Program-made: the position numbers and the translations under genes
In this document: positions 1 through 7,301 of the stretch, piece by piece
Layout: the number at the start of each line of letters is the position of its first letter
How positions within the stretch are numbered: position 1 is the stretch's first letter
Notes under the pieces: generated by a model
Told to the model about the DNA's origin: nothing
What the model saw: only the letters and a program-made list of their open reading frames with translations
Database searches by the model: none
Source: Mycobacterium sp.
Lineage (GTDB): Bacteria > Actinomycetota > Actinomycetes > Mycobacteriales > Mycobacteriaceae
Direction of reading: 5' to 3'
DNA length: 10,705 nucleotides
Assembly (NCBI GenBank): GCA_025965815.1
Contig: JAOPWF010000028.1
Span: 1-10,705, forward strand

Positions 1-81
1 CGCGATGCCAAGATCACTCAGATCTACGAGGGCACGAATCAAATCCAGCGCGTAGTGATGTCCCGGGCCCTGTTGCGCTGA
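1..81 (+). CDS. fadE25: Acyl-CoA dehydrogenase, C-terminal end (FadE25-like), partial
   Basis: Frame 1 is open from the first base and stops at TGA 79-81, giving the last 26 residues of a protein that starts outside the window. The tail reads RDAKITQIYEGTNQIQRVVM and ends SRALLR. The 'IYEGTNQIQR' motif is the C-terminal signature of acyl-CoA dehydrogenases, where it closes the FAD and CoA site; these enzymes make trans-2-enoyl-CoA in fatty-acid or branched-chain oxidation. The exact tail and the gene order match what I recall of mycobacterial FadE25 (Rv3274c). It converges on the methyltransferase with only 21 bases between the stop codons, and I see no clear terminator hairpin there. The family is secure; the FadE25 assignment rests on the tail and on synteny. 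Confidence 0.85.
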   Translation, partial: RDAKITQIYEGTNQIQRVVMSRALLR

Positions 82-102
82 GCGATCGGCAGCCCGCTGA
101 CC

Positions 103-936
103 TCAGTGGGCCAGCTCGCTCCATGACTTCAGGCCCGTCAGCGCCCGGAACTCCTGATCGTCCAGTTCAGGCTTGGCTGTCCAGCCGGCTGGCTTCTTGG
201 CGACCATCGACCAGGTATCCCGTGTCGAGGGGATCAGCCGGCTGACCGCCAGGTAGGGGCGCAGCAATCGGGGCGGAACCTTGCCCAGCATGTGATGGGT
301 CCCCTGCACCTCGACAACCTCGAGTCCGAGGGCCTGCGCGAGTGCCTCGCAATCACCGCGGGTGTACTCACGGACGTGGCCCCGCCAATGGCCGGGATAC
401 CAGTAGTACAGGTCATACGGCGGATGGCTGGTCTGGCCGCGAAGCACCGAGATCCGCTTGCGCAGGTTCACATGATTAGGAACGGTGACGAAGAGATAGC
501 CCTCATCGCGAACCCGCTCGAGAAGGTTGATCAGGAGATCCCGCGGTGAGTCATGCAGGTGCTCGAGAACATCGTGGAGCATGACCATGTCAAATTTGCC
601 GGTGACCGGGATATCCCCGCCGTCGAGCGGGATGTACTCGATATTCATGTCCTGGGCGAAGTCCAGGATCATCTGTCGGGCCTCTCCACGCTTGTGCCAC
701 TCGTCGGCCAAATCGTCAACGGCGGTGCACTTGTAGCCCAGCACGGCAAGGACCGCTGTCTTGTCCGCGGGTCCTGCGCCGAAGTCGAGCACCCGAGATC
801 CCGGCGGGAGGTAGCGCGACGCGGTCTCGGCAACCGTGAAATGGCCGGACAGCACGGGATTGAAGTATCCCGGAAACGGAAAGCGCACGGTGACCCGGGT
901 CACAGCACGGTCCAATTCGGCTTTATCGGCCTGCAT
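103..936 (-). CDS. Class I SAM-dependent methyltransferase
   Basis: 277-residue protein. Motif I is VLDFGAGPADKT (about 49-60), the glycine-rich SAM loop. An acidic pair DD (74-75) ends strand 2 and would bind the SAM ribose. FDMVMLHDVLEHLHD (115-129) is the motif II/III region of the Methyltransf_11/23 type. A later aromatic and basic stretch (YYWYPGHWRGHVREYT, 177-192) probably shapes the acceptor site. There is no signal peptide or membrane segment, so it is probably cytoplasmic. The ATG start has a GAGG 7 bases upstream. The acceptor cannot be read from sequence; related proteins often lie in polysaccharide or glycolipid clusters, which fits the neighbours, but that is inference. It lies downstream of the broken oxidase on the same strand and may have its own promoter. 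I know of no counterpart here in M. tuberculosis. Confidence 0.85.
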   Translation of the reverse strand: MQADKAELDRAVTRVTVRFPFPGYFNPVLSGHFTVAETASRYLPPGSRVLDFGAGPADKTAVLAVLGYKCTAVDDLADEWHKRGEARQMILDFAQDMNIEYIPLDGGDIPVTGKFDMVMLHDVLEHLHDSPRDLLINLLERVRDEGYLFVTVPNHVNLRKRISVLRGQTSHPPYDLYYWYPGHWRGHVREYTRGDCEALAQALGLEVVEVQGTHHMLGKVPPRLLRPYLAVSRLIPSTRDTWSMVAKKPAGWTAKPELDDQEFRALTGLKSWSELAH

Positions 937-979
937 AAGATTGCCTCACTCGGTCACTGCGGGGGAATGGACGCTCCGA

Positions 980-1010
980 CCATCGTAACGTCGTCTTATC
1001 GAATGCAACC
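980..1010 (-). promoter_or_regulatory. Possible promoter for the methyltransferase
   Basis: On the minus strand TACGAT (987 down to 982) fits the mycobacterial -10 pattern TANNNT and would start RNA near 975, giving a leader of about 40 bases before the ATG at 936. TTGCAT (1008-1003) lies upstream with a spacer of only 15 bases, so a -35 is doubtful. The element overlaps the end of the oxidase remnant. It is a pattern match only. Confidence 0.3.
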
Positions 1011-2029
1011 GATTCGGCAGGGCACGACCGGCGTGCCACCTCGCCACGGATGACCTCTGATCGCCGCCATACCCGCCTCGAGGTGGTACTCGTTATGGCA
1101 GTGCGTGATCCAGCGGCCGGGGTTGTCGGTGTCGAAGTCGACCTCGACGGTCCGAAGGGGTGGAACCAGGACGGTGTCCTTGCGGGCCGCCGGACCGTTG
1201 GGTCCGACGACCGCAAACGTGTGGCCGTGCAGATGCATGGGGTGAAACATCATCGATGTGTTGATGAAGCGCATCCGCACCCGTGCGCCGCGGGTGACGC
1301 CTATGGGTTCGCGCGGCGGGTCGTAGAGCTTGCCGTTGATCGGCCAGGTGTAGCCGTTCACCGGCCCCGTCAGCCGCAGATCGAGGGTCTGACTCGGGTC
1401 CCGTCGCGGTAGCTGCACGCTGGGTGCGGCCGTCAGCGTGGCGGTGTTGAGAACGACCGAGTTGCGCAGCGCCGCGATGAACGCGTCGACGTCGCCGGCC
1501 GGGTCGGCGCCGTTCACCTGCAGATTGAGCTGGGCGTGGCCCTGCTCTCGCTCGGGCACACCCACCAGCGGTACGGATGCCTGCCCCATCGTTATCGTGA
1601 CGTCGGCGCGTTCGCCCATGCCAAGGATGATGGAGTCGGCGTGCTGCGGCACAACCGGGTAGCCGTCGGTGTGCGTGACGGTCATGGCGACGTCTGGCAT
1701 CGCGACTCGGAAGGCGGTGTCCGCAGCCGCGTTGATCACGCTGATCCGAATGCGTTGTCCGGCAGAATAATTCATTGCCTGCGGATCGGTCGGCACGCGA
1801 CCGTTGATCAGCAAGTAGGGATAGGTGACGTCCCCGCCGTCGCTGCCAAGGGGCGTGGTGGGACTGACGCCGGCGCCCCGGTCAGGCTCGTCGCCCATGC
1901 CGCTCATGCCATTGCGCCTCAGGTTCGCCAGCACGCCGAGGTGTCCGGCGGCTTCGCCTCGGAGCAGGCACCGACCACCGCGGCGACCGTGCCGGCCGCT
2001 CCGGCCTTGAGAAAGCTCCGCCGATCCAT
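996..2029 (-). pseudogene. Multicopper oxidase, internally deleted and frameshifted
   Basis: The gene begins at ATG 2029 with MDRRSFLKAG and then VVGAC: a Tat signal (RRSFLK) with a lipobox, as in the mycobacterial copper oxidase MmcO (Rv0846c). That frame stops at TGA 1921-1919 after about 36 codons. A second frame, open from GTG 1934 to TAA 998-996 (312 residues), carries the middle and C-terminal cupredoxin domains: DVTYPYLLINGR (35-46), the copper-ligand motif HPMHLHGH (231-238) and HCHNEYHLEAGM (278-289). The first cupredoxin domain, with the HxHG and HxH ligands, is missing, so the trinuclear copper site cannot form. Family members are roughly 500 residues. One out-of-frame deletion of about 500 bases, between the signal and the 'VLANLRRNGMSGM' segment, explains both defects. 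The 312-residue frame may be annotated as a gene in databases, but it lacks a signal and half its ligands. The last 22 residues look unlike the usual short tail. Confidence 0.8.
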
Positions 2030-2078
2030 CGCGGTCAAGCGACGCACCAAAGGGGTGGCGGGACCCGCAGAACCGCGA

Positions 2079-2798
2079 CTACGGGCCGTCGAGTTCGCGG
2101 GTGACCTTCTCGGTCTCCCTGCGCCGGTCCTGCGCGGACGGATCGGGATTGGCCACCTGCACCAGTGATGCCCCCGCGACGAAGACGGCCAGCATGTTGT
2201 CGACCAGTTGGCCGGGGTCGTCCCAGCTCGCGATCGAACGCACTCGGTCTGTGCTCACCAAACCCTTTGCCGTGGCGGAATTCTGGGCGGCGGCTAGCAC
2301 GTCGTCCGGTGCCTGCCCGGCCAGCGCCGGCCCGGGCCGCTGTTCGGGCACGATCTGGTCGCCGTGCACCCGCACCGATGTCGCATAGTCCGTCACTCCC
2401 ACCGGGAGATCGGGCACCGGCTTGCCGAACGGATCCAGCGACAGCACCGCCACCTCACCGACACCGACCGCGGCGTCGGCCTCGTCCAGCCGATCGACCG
2501 TGCAGAGCGCGATCTCGGCGGCACCGGAGCCGATGACCACCTCGGCGCCGATCCACCAGGCGCCGAACAGCACCGCCGCGGTCTGCCAGTGCGCGGGCAG
2601 CAGCACGGCGATCCGGCTGCCCGGTCCGGCGCCCAGTTCGTCACGTAACAGGTTGGCGGTCTTGGCGGCCCAGTTCGCCAGGGTGACGGTGGACAGTTCG
2701 ACACGTTCCCCGGCTGCGTCGTCGTAGTACGTGATCCGCGGCCCGACCGGGTCGGTGCGCAGGAGCGGGTCCAGCACCGCCGCGCTGAGGGTGATCAC
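2079..2798 (-). CDS. TIGR03089 family protein (Rv3268-like)
   Basis: 239 residues from a GTG start. The sequence resembles only the N-terminal part of AMP-binding acyl-CoA synthetases: ITYYDDAAGERVELSTVTLANWAAKTANLLRD-type start (about 22-53; the order is strand, then the ELS..TLANWAAKTANLL helix), then SRIAVLLPAHWQTAAVLFGAWWIGAEVV (61-88). The ATP-binding loop (TSGTTGxPK type) and the C-terminal lid are absent, so adenylation is unlikely. These features match TIGR03089, a family of unknown function, and the position matches Rv3268. The start lies one base after the lcp1 stop (TAG-C-GTG), so the two are almost certainly co-transcribed and translationally coupled. That links it by context to wall-polymer attachment, but no reaction can be assigned. 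There is no signal peptide or membrane helix. Confidence 0.85.
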   Translation of the reverse strand: MITLSAAVLDPLLRTDPVGPRITYYDDAAGERVELSTVTLANWAAKTANLLRDELGAGPGSRIAVLLPAHWQTAAVLFGAWWIGAEVVIGSGAAEIALCTVDRLDEADAAVGVGEVAVLSLDPFGKPVPDLPVGVTDYATSVRVHGDQIVPEQRPGPALAGQAPDDVLAAAQNSATAKGLVSTDRVRSIASWDDPGQLVDNMLAVFVAGASLVQVANPDPSAQDRRRETEKVTRELDGP

Positions 2799-2799
2799 G

Positions 2800-4329
2800 C
2801 TAGTTGACGCACTCGGGGTCGTTGGAGCCCGCGGTCAGGATGGGCGACGGCGGGGGAGCCGTCGAACCCTGTGTGGGCACAGAGCCTTCGGTGGCCAGAG
2901 TGTCGCCGCTGGGTACCGCTGGATCGCCGCCCTGCAGCCCGGATCCCGGCCCGGTGTAGTCCGAACTCAGGACCACCCGAACCGTTCCGGGCACCAGCGT
3001 CGCGTCCGCGACCACCGGCAGGCCGCCGAGTTCCTTTGAGACGGCCTGTGCTCCGAGGTCGTCGGCCTTGGCCGCCTGCACCTGACTGTTGGTTACATGG
3101 CCGCCCACGTTGTTCCCAATGTTGCCCGCGACGAATCCCTTGGCGGACAACACCTGCGACACCGAAGCCGCCAGCCCGCCGATGTCGCTGTCGTTGACGA
3201 CGTCGGCGGTGGTCTTGGCCGGCGTGTAGGCCAGCTGCTCGGTCTTCCCCTTGGCCTGGTTGTCCAGCAGGCTCTTCACCCAGTCCTGAACCTGGGTGGG
3301 ATCGACCCGCACAACGCTCTGCATCCCGTCGTCACTCCAGCCGGCCTCATCGAGAACCGGGATGGTGGCGAACGCGACGTTACCCGCCGCCAGCTTCTGT
3401 AGCTGGTTCACGAAATCCATGATGTCCCAACCGTCGGACAGCACCACTGAACGCTGAACGGCCTCCTCCAGCCGGTTGAGGGTGGCCGGGCTGGACAGTG
3501 TCTTACTCGAAATCACCTGATGCGCAAGCGAAGCCATCACTGCCTGCTGCCGGACCACCCGGTCCAGATCGCCCCGAGGCAGATCTTGCCGCTGCCGGAC
3601 GAAACTGAGTGCCTGCGGGCCGTTTAGCTTCTGCCAGCCCGCTGGGAAGTCAGCACCGGAAAGTGGTTCGTAGACAGCATCTTTCAGACAGACGTCGACG
3701 CCGCCAAGCGCATCGGTGATCAGCGAGAAGCCGAGCAGCCCGATTTCCGCGTAGTGGTCGACCGTCACACCGGTGAGATTGGCGACCGTTTTGATCAGCG
3801 CCTCGCGGCCGGCCTCGGTTGCTTGCGGCTCGGCCCGTGCGGGATCCATGCCTTCGTTTTCGACGAGCTCCTTCATTCGGTCCAACTTGACCTGGCCGAA
3901 CACACCGTTGATTTTGGTCTTGCCCAGTGCCCCCGCATCGACATACGAGTCGCGCGGGATCGAGATGGCGGTGGCCGACTTCCCGTTGTTCGGGATGCGC
4001 ACCAGGATGATGGTGTCGGTGTTGGTCGACACATCGTCGCCCGCGCGCAGGGTCGCGAGTTCCTCGGCCGACAGCGGGTTGCCGTGCGCGTCGGTCCGGC
4101 TGTCCATGCCGACCAACAGGATGTCAATCGCGCCGTCCTCGCCGCCGCCGCCGAGCGATGCGGCACTGATGTGGTTGATCCCCCCCTCGAACGAGCGGAT
4201 CTTGCCCCAGGCGACGCCGGTGCCAACCATGACCGCCACGGCGACCAGCGCCGCGATGGCACGCACCGCGCGGCGCGCACCCGCGGTCAGGCTCACGGAT
4301 GTGTCAACAGGCAAGAACGAAGTCCCCAC
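2800..4329 (-). CDS. lcp1: LytR-CpsA-Psr (LCP) phosphotransferase, arabinogalactan-peptidoglycan ligase type
   Basis: 509 residues from GTG 4329, which has GGAG 11 bases upstream. The frame stays open much further up, but that part is antisense to rmlD and is not coding. A short basic N-terminus leads into one membrane helix (about 22-42), so the enzyme is anchored facing the periplasm. The LCP domain follows: DILLVGMDSR (69-78), DTIILVRI (105-112), IPRDS (124-128), then RQR (245-247) and DLDRVVRQQ (254-262). These Arg/Asp residues bind the polyprenyl pyrophosphate and metal in this family. A LytR_C domain (about 374-458, 'VVNDSDIGGLA...L..KGF..GNIGN') precedes a Pro/Ser/Gly-rich tail ending in ECVN. 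Rv3267 (Lcp1), its syntenic counterpart of about 500 residues, transfers arabinogalactan from its lipid carrier to peptidoglycan. It is divergent from rmlD and leads a pair with the TIGR03089 gene. Confidence 0.92.
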   Translation of the reverse strand: MGTSFLPVDTSVSLTAGARRAVRAIAALVAVAVMVGTGVAWGKIRSFEGGINHISAASLGGGGEDGAIDILLVGMDSRTDAHGNPLSAEELATLRAGDDVSTNTDTIILVRIPNNGKSATAISIPRDSYVDAGALGKTKINGVFGQVKLDRMKELVENEGMDPARAEPQATEAGREALIKTVANLTGVTVDHYAEIGLLGFSLITDALGGVDVCLKDAVYEPLSGADFPAGWQKLNGPQALSFVRQRQDLPRGDLDRVVRQQAVMASLAHQVISSKTLSSPATLNRLEEAVQRSVVLSDGWDIMDFVNQLQKLAAGNVAFATIPVLDEAGWSDDGMQSVVRVDPTQVQDWVKSLLDNQAKGKTEQLAYTPAKTTADVVNDSDIGGLAASVSQVLSAKGFVAGNIGNNVGGHVTNSQVQAAKADDLGAQAVSKELGGLPVVADATLVPGTVRVVLSSDYTGPGSGLQGGDPAVPSGDTLATEGSVPTQGSTAPPPSPILTAGSNDPECVN

Positions 4330-4425
4330 TATTTGGCCGCCTCCGGGTGCGGCGGCACAGACCAGGCTACTTGCGAGGGGGCCGCAGACCGGGTAGCGCG
4401 CGTCCGGCGTGCCAGACTCAGCGAC
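4330..4425. promoter_or_regulatory. Divergent promoter region between lcp1 and rmlD
   Basis: This 96-bp gap must hold the starts of both envelope transcripts. On the minus strand TAGCCT (4369 down to 4364) fits TANNNT and would start lcp1 RNA near 4357, about 28 bases before its GTG. On the plus strand TTGCGA (4371-4376), a 17-base spacer and TAGCGC (4394-4399) form a weak promoter for rmlD, with a start near 4406 and a leader of about 20 bases. rmlD has no recognisable ribosome-binding site. The two -10 candidates lie about 25 bases apart, so polymerases could compete. These are pattern matches only. Confidence 0.4.
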
Positions 4426-5301
4426 GTGAGCGGAAGAATTGTCATCACGGGCGCCGGCGGACAGGTCGGAAGTTACACGGCCGACGAGGCGCGGCGGCGG
4501 GGCCGCGAGGTCCTTGCCCTGACCTCGTCGGTGTGGGACATCACCGACCCGACGGCGGCCGAGCGCTTCATCGAAAAGGGCGACGTCGTGATCAACTGCG
4601 CCGCGTACACCGATGTCGACGCCGCTGAGAGCGACGAGGCGGCCGCCAAGGCGGTGAACGCCACAGGCCCGGAGTACGTCGCGCACGCCTGTGCGCGGGC
4701 CGGTGCGCAACTGATCCACATTTCGACCGACTATGTGTTCAGCGGTGACTTCCCGTCCACACCGCACCCCTATGAGACCGGCGACGCCACCGGTCCGGTC
4801 AGCGTCTACGGCCGCACCAAGCTCGCCGGTGAGCTTGCGGTCCTCGCGGCGATGCCCGACGCGCAGGTGGTGCGCACGTCGTGGGTGTACACCGGCGGCT
4901 CGGGTAAGGACTTCGTCGCCGCCATGCGCAGGCTGGCGGCCGGGAACGAGCCCGTCGACGTGGTCGCCGACCAGGTGGGGTCGCCGACGTATGTGGCGGA
5001 TCTGGCCGACGCGCTGCTGCAGGTGGCGGACGGCCGGATCCGCGAGTCGGTGCTGCACGCCGCCAACCGGGGCGCGGTCAGCCGGTTCGAGCTGGCCCGG
5101 GCGGTGTTCGAGGACCTCAAAGCCGATCCGAAGCGGGTGAAGGCGGTGAAGAGCCAGGACAAGCCTCGCCCGGCGGCCCGGCCGCCCTACTCCGCACTGT
5201 CTGGTCGACGGTCGTTGGCGGCCGGCCTGGCCCCGCTGCGGCACTGGCGGGGCGCACTGACCGCGGCGCTGGCCGAACAGACACCGACGAAGCCGGCCTG
5301 A
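4426..5301 (+). CDS. rmlD: dTDP-4-dehydrorhamnose reductase
   Basis: 291 residues from GTG 4426 (M. tuberculosis RmlD is about 300). It performs the last step to dTDP-L-rhamnose, the NAD(P)H-dependent reduction of dTDP-4-dehydro-L-rhamnose in the cytoplasm; mycobacteria need rhamnose for the wall linker. The N-terminal Rossmann motif is GAGGQVG (9-15). NCAAYTDVDAAE (57-68) and STDYVFSG (100-107) are typical RmlD segments, and YGRTK (128-132) is the SDR catalytic Tyr-Lys pair. RTSWVY (150-155), DQVGSPT (182-188) and RPPYSAL (252-258) line the sugar-nucleotide site. The start was chosen because the Rossmann strand follows at once; the open frame upstream lies in the divergent promoter and antisense to lcp1. 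No Shine-Dalgarno is seen. wbbL1, which uses its product, starts 22 bases downstream. Confidence 0.95.
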   Translation: MSGRIVITGAGGQVGSYTADEARRRGREVLALTSSVWDITDPTAAERFIEKGDVVINCAAYTDVDAAESDEAAAKAVNATGPEYVAHACARAGAQLIHISTDYVFSGDFPSTPHPYETGDATGPVSVYGRTKLAGELAVLAAMPDAQVVRTSWVYTGGSGKDFVAAMRRLAAGNEPVDVVADQVGSPTYVADLADALLQVADGRIRESVLHAANRGAVSRFELARAVFEDLKADPKRVKAVKSQDKPRPAARPPYSALSGRRSLAAGLAPLRHWRGALTAALAEQTPTKPA

Positions 5302-5310
5302 CCCGCCCGC

Positions 5311-5324
5311 TACCCTCTACGCCG
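5311..5324 (+). promoter_or_regulatory. Possible -10 element for leaderless wbbL1 transcription
   Basis: TACCCT (5311-5316) fits TANNNT and lies 7 bases before the wbbL1 GTG at 5324. That is the spacing at which the first transcribed base would be at or next to the start codon. The 22-base gap after rmlD contains no Shine-Dalgarno. Leaderless mRNAs are common in mycobacteria, so wbbL1 may have its own start besides read-through from rmlD. No -35 is evident. Confidence 0.4.
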
Positions 5325-6226
5325 TGAGTGAGGAACTTGTCAGCCAGTTACTAGTGGTGACGGTGACGTACTCACCCGGCCCCCACCTGGACCGCTTCCT
5401 GGGTTCGCTGCCACATGCCACCGAACGGAACGTCACCGTGGTGATGGCGGACAACGGGTCCACCGACGGCGCACCCGAGGCGGCGCTGGAGCGCTATCCG
5501 AATACGCAACTGCTGCGGACAGGCGCCAACCTGGGCTACGGCAGCGCGGTGAACCGTGCGGTGGCGAGGGTGGCACCGGCGGGGGAGTTCGTGCTGGTGG
5601 CCAATCCGGACGTGCAGTGGGGTCCCGGCAGCATCGACGCACTGCTTGAGGCGGCCACCCGTTGGCCGCGGGCCGCCGCGCTGGGTCCGCTGATCCGCGA
5701 CCCGGACGGCTCGGTCTACCCGTCGGCACGTCACCTGCCCAGCCTGATTCGCGGCGGCATGCACGCCGTGATCGGGCCGCTGTGGCCGAACAACCCGTGG
5801 ACCACCGCCTACCGGCAGGAGCGGCTCGACCCCAGTGAGCGGCCGGTGGGCTGGCTGTCGGGATCGTGTCTGTTGATGCGCCGCGCCGCGTTCGAGGAAG
5901 TCGGCCGCTTCGACGAGCGGTACTTCATGTACATGGAGGACGTCGACCTCGGCGACCGGCTCGGCCGGGCGGGATGGCTGAATGTGTACGTGCCGTCGGC
6001 CGAGATCCTGCACGACAAGGGCCACGCCACCGGGCGCGACCCGGCCCGCAACCTCGCTGCGCATCACAAAAGCACCTACATTTACCTTTCCGACCGGCAT
6101 CCCAAGTGGTGGCAGGCGCCACTTAGGGGGACGATGAGGGTTGCCCTCGCCGCGCGTGCGGGCCTGGTGGTGAGCAGTTCGCGACGGAAACTGGCGAAAG
6201 GGCGGCGTGCAGATGGGGACCGTTGA
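5324..6226 (+). CDS. wbbL1: Rhamnosyltransferase of the arabinogalactan linker (GT2)
   Basis: 300 residues from GTG 5324. WbbL transfers L-rhamnose from dTDP-L-rhamnose to decaprenyl-diphospho-GlcNAc, completing the linker between arabinogalactan and peptidoglycan; it acts on the cytoplasmic face of the membrane. The GT-A fold of family GT2 is clear: LLVVTVTYSPG (9-19), ADNGSTDG (42-49), TGANLGYGSAVN (66-77), LVANPDV (91-97, the DXD-type metal and nucleotide site), GSCLLMRR (180-187) and FMYMEDVDLGDRL (201-213, with the catalytic acidic residues). There is no strong membrane helix; basic residues at the C-terminus (SSSRRKLAKGRR) could hold it to the membrane. The last 14-20 bases overlap the start of manB in another frame, so translation is probably coupled. 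Synteny with Rv3265c supports the symbol. Confidence 0.93.
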   Translation: MSEELVSQLLVVTVTYSPGPHLDRFLGSLPHATERNVTVVMADNGSTDGAPEAALERYPNTQLLRTGANLGYGSAVNRAVARVAPAGEFVLVANPDVQWGPGSIDALLEAATRWPRAAALGPLIRDPDGSVYPSARHLPSLIRGGMHAVIGPLWPNNPWTTAYRQERLDPSERPVGWLSGSCLLMRRAAFEEVGRFDERYFMYMEDVDLGDRLGRAGWLNVYVPSAEILHDKGHATGRDPARNLAAHHKSTYIYLSDRHPKWWQAPLRGTMRVALAARAGLVVSSSRRKLAKGRRADGDR

Positions 6227-7298
6227 TCCTTCCAAGGTCGATGCCGTAGTCCTGGTCGGCGGCAAAGGGACGCGGCTGCGCCCGTTGACGCTGTCGGCGC
6301 CCAAACCCATGCTGCCCACCGCCGGGCTGCCGTTCCTGACGCATCTGCTGTCACGGATCGCCGCCGCGGGCATCGAGCACGTTGTGCTCGGCACGTCCTA
6401 CAAAGCCGGCGTCTTCGAAGCCGAGTTCGGTGACGGATCGAAGCTCGGCCTGCAGATCGACTACGTCACCGAGACCGAGCCGCTGGGTACCGGTGGCGCG
6501 ATCGCGAACGTGGTGGAGAAGCTGCGGCACGACACCGTGATGGTGTTCAACGGCGACGTGCTCTCGGGGGCGGACCTGGGTGCCCTGCTGGAAAGTCACC
6601 AGCGCACCGCCGCGGAGCTCACGTTGCACCTGGTGCGCGTCGGCGACCCGCGTGCGTTCGGTTGTGTGCCCACCGACGCCACCGGTCTGGTGACAGCCTT
6701 TCTGGAGAAGACGCAGGACCCGCCGACCGACCAGATCAACGCCGGCTGCTACGTCTTCGCGCGCTCGGTGATCGACCGGATCCCGCGGGGCAGGCCGGTG
6801 TCGGTCGAACGCGAGGTGTTCCCGGCGCTGCTGTCCGACGGGGTCCGGGTGTGCGGCTACGTCGACGCCACCTACTGGCGCGATATGGGCACACCGGAGG
6901 ATTTCGTGCGCGGGTCGGCCGATCTGGTCCGCGGTATCGCCCCGTCACCCGCGCTCGGCGGGCACCGCGGTGAGGAACTGGTCCACGACGGTGCGGCGGT
7001 GGCGCCGGGCGCGCTGCTGATCGGGGGCACCGTCATCGGCCGCGGAGCCGAGATCGGGCCGGGGGCCCGGCTGGACGGCGCGGTGATCTTCGACGGCGTC
7101 AAGATCGAGGCCGGTTGCGTGATCGAGCGGTCGATCATCGGCTTCGGCGCCCGCATCGGCCCGCGGGCGCTGATCCGCGACGGAATCATCGGCGACGGCG
7201 CCGACATCGGTGCGCGTTGCGAGCTGTTGCGCGGCGCCCGGGTGTGGCCGGGGGTGCGCATCCCAGACGGCGGCATCCGCTATTCGACCGACGTCTGA
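6213..7298 (+). CDS. manB: Mannose-1-phosphate guanylyltransferase (GDP-mannose pyrophosphorylase)
   Basis: 361 residues from ATG 6213. A GTG at 6207 is in frame and would add two residues; GAAAGGG (6196-6202) could serve either, and I chose the ATG because it is nearer the 359 residues of M. tuberculosis ManB. It makes GDP-mannose from GTP and mannose-1-phosphate, the donor for PIMs, LM/LAM and glycoprotein mannose. The signature VGGKGTRLRPLT (15-26) and PKPMLP (30-35) bind the nucleotide. FNGDVL (112-117) has the metal-binding Asp, and FLEKT, NAGCYVF (176-182) and YWRDMGTPEDF (221-231) complete the sugar site. The C-terminal third (about 262-345) is a left-handed beta-helix of hexapeptide repeats (IGRGAEIGPGA type). 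It overlaps wbbL1 and ends 3 bases before the convergent Nudix gene. Some annotations call this gene manC or rmlA2. Confidence 0.93.
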   Translation: MGTVDPSKVDAVVLVGGKGTRLRPLTLSAPKPMLPTAGLPFLTHLLSRIAAAGIEHVVLGTSYKAGVFEAEFGDGSKLGLQIDYVTETEPLGTGGAIANVVEKLRHDTVMVFNGDVLSGADLGALLESHQRTAAELTLHLVRVGDPRAFGCVPTDATGLVTAFLEKTQDPPTDQINAGCYVFARSVIDRIPRGRPVSVEREVFPALLSDGVRVCGYVDATYWRDMGTPEDFVRGSADLVRGIAPSPALGGHRGEELVHDGAAVAPGALLIGGTVIGRGAEIGPGARLDGAVIFDGVKIEAGCVIERSIIGFGARIGPRALIRDGIIGDGADIGARCELLRGARVWPGVRIPDGGIRYSTDV

Positions 7299-7301
7299 GC
7301 C

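Noticed and set aside
82..102. Terminator between fadE25 and the methyltransferase
   Set aside because: Only 21 bases, with no stem followed by a T run on either strand.
996..1934. Intact small (two-domain) laccase
   Set aside because: Two-domain laccases keep all ligand motifs; here the first HxH pairs are missing and an orphaned Tat/lipobox signal lies just upstream in another frame, so decay explains it better.
3754..4425. Plus-strand extension of rmlD upstream of GTG 4426
   Set aside because: It is antisense to lcp1 and to the divergent promoter; the Rossmann motif begins right after 4426.
4330..5244. Open minus-strand frame extending lcp1 upstream to give an 814-residue protein
   Set aside because: The extension is antisense to rmlD, is Arg/His/Gly-rich with no domain, and the LCP protein starts naturally at GTG 4329 just before its membrane helix.
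5372..6394. 340-residue minus-strand frame across wbbL1 and manB
   Set aside because: Shadow of two well-conserved genes; low-complexity composition and no recognisable domain.
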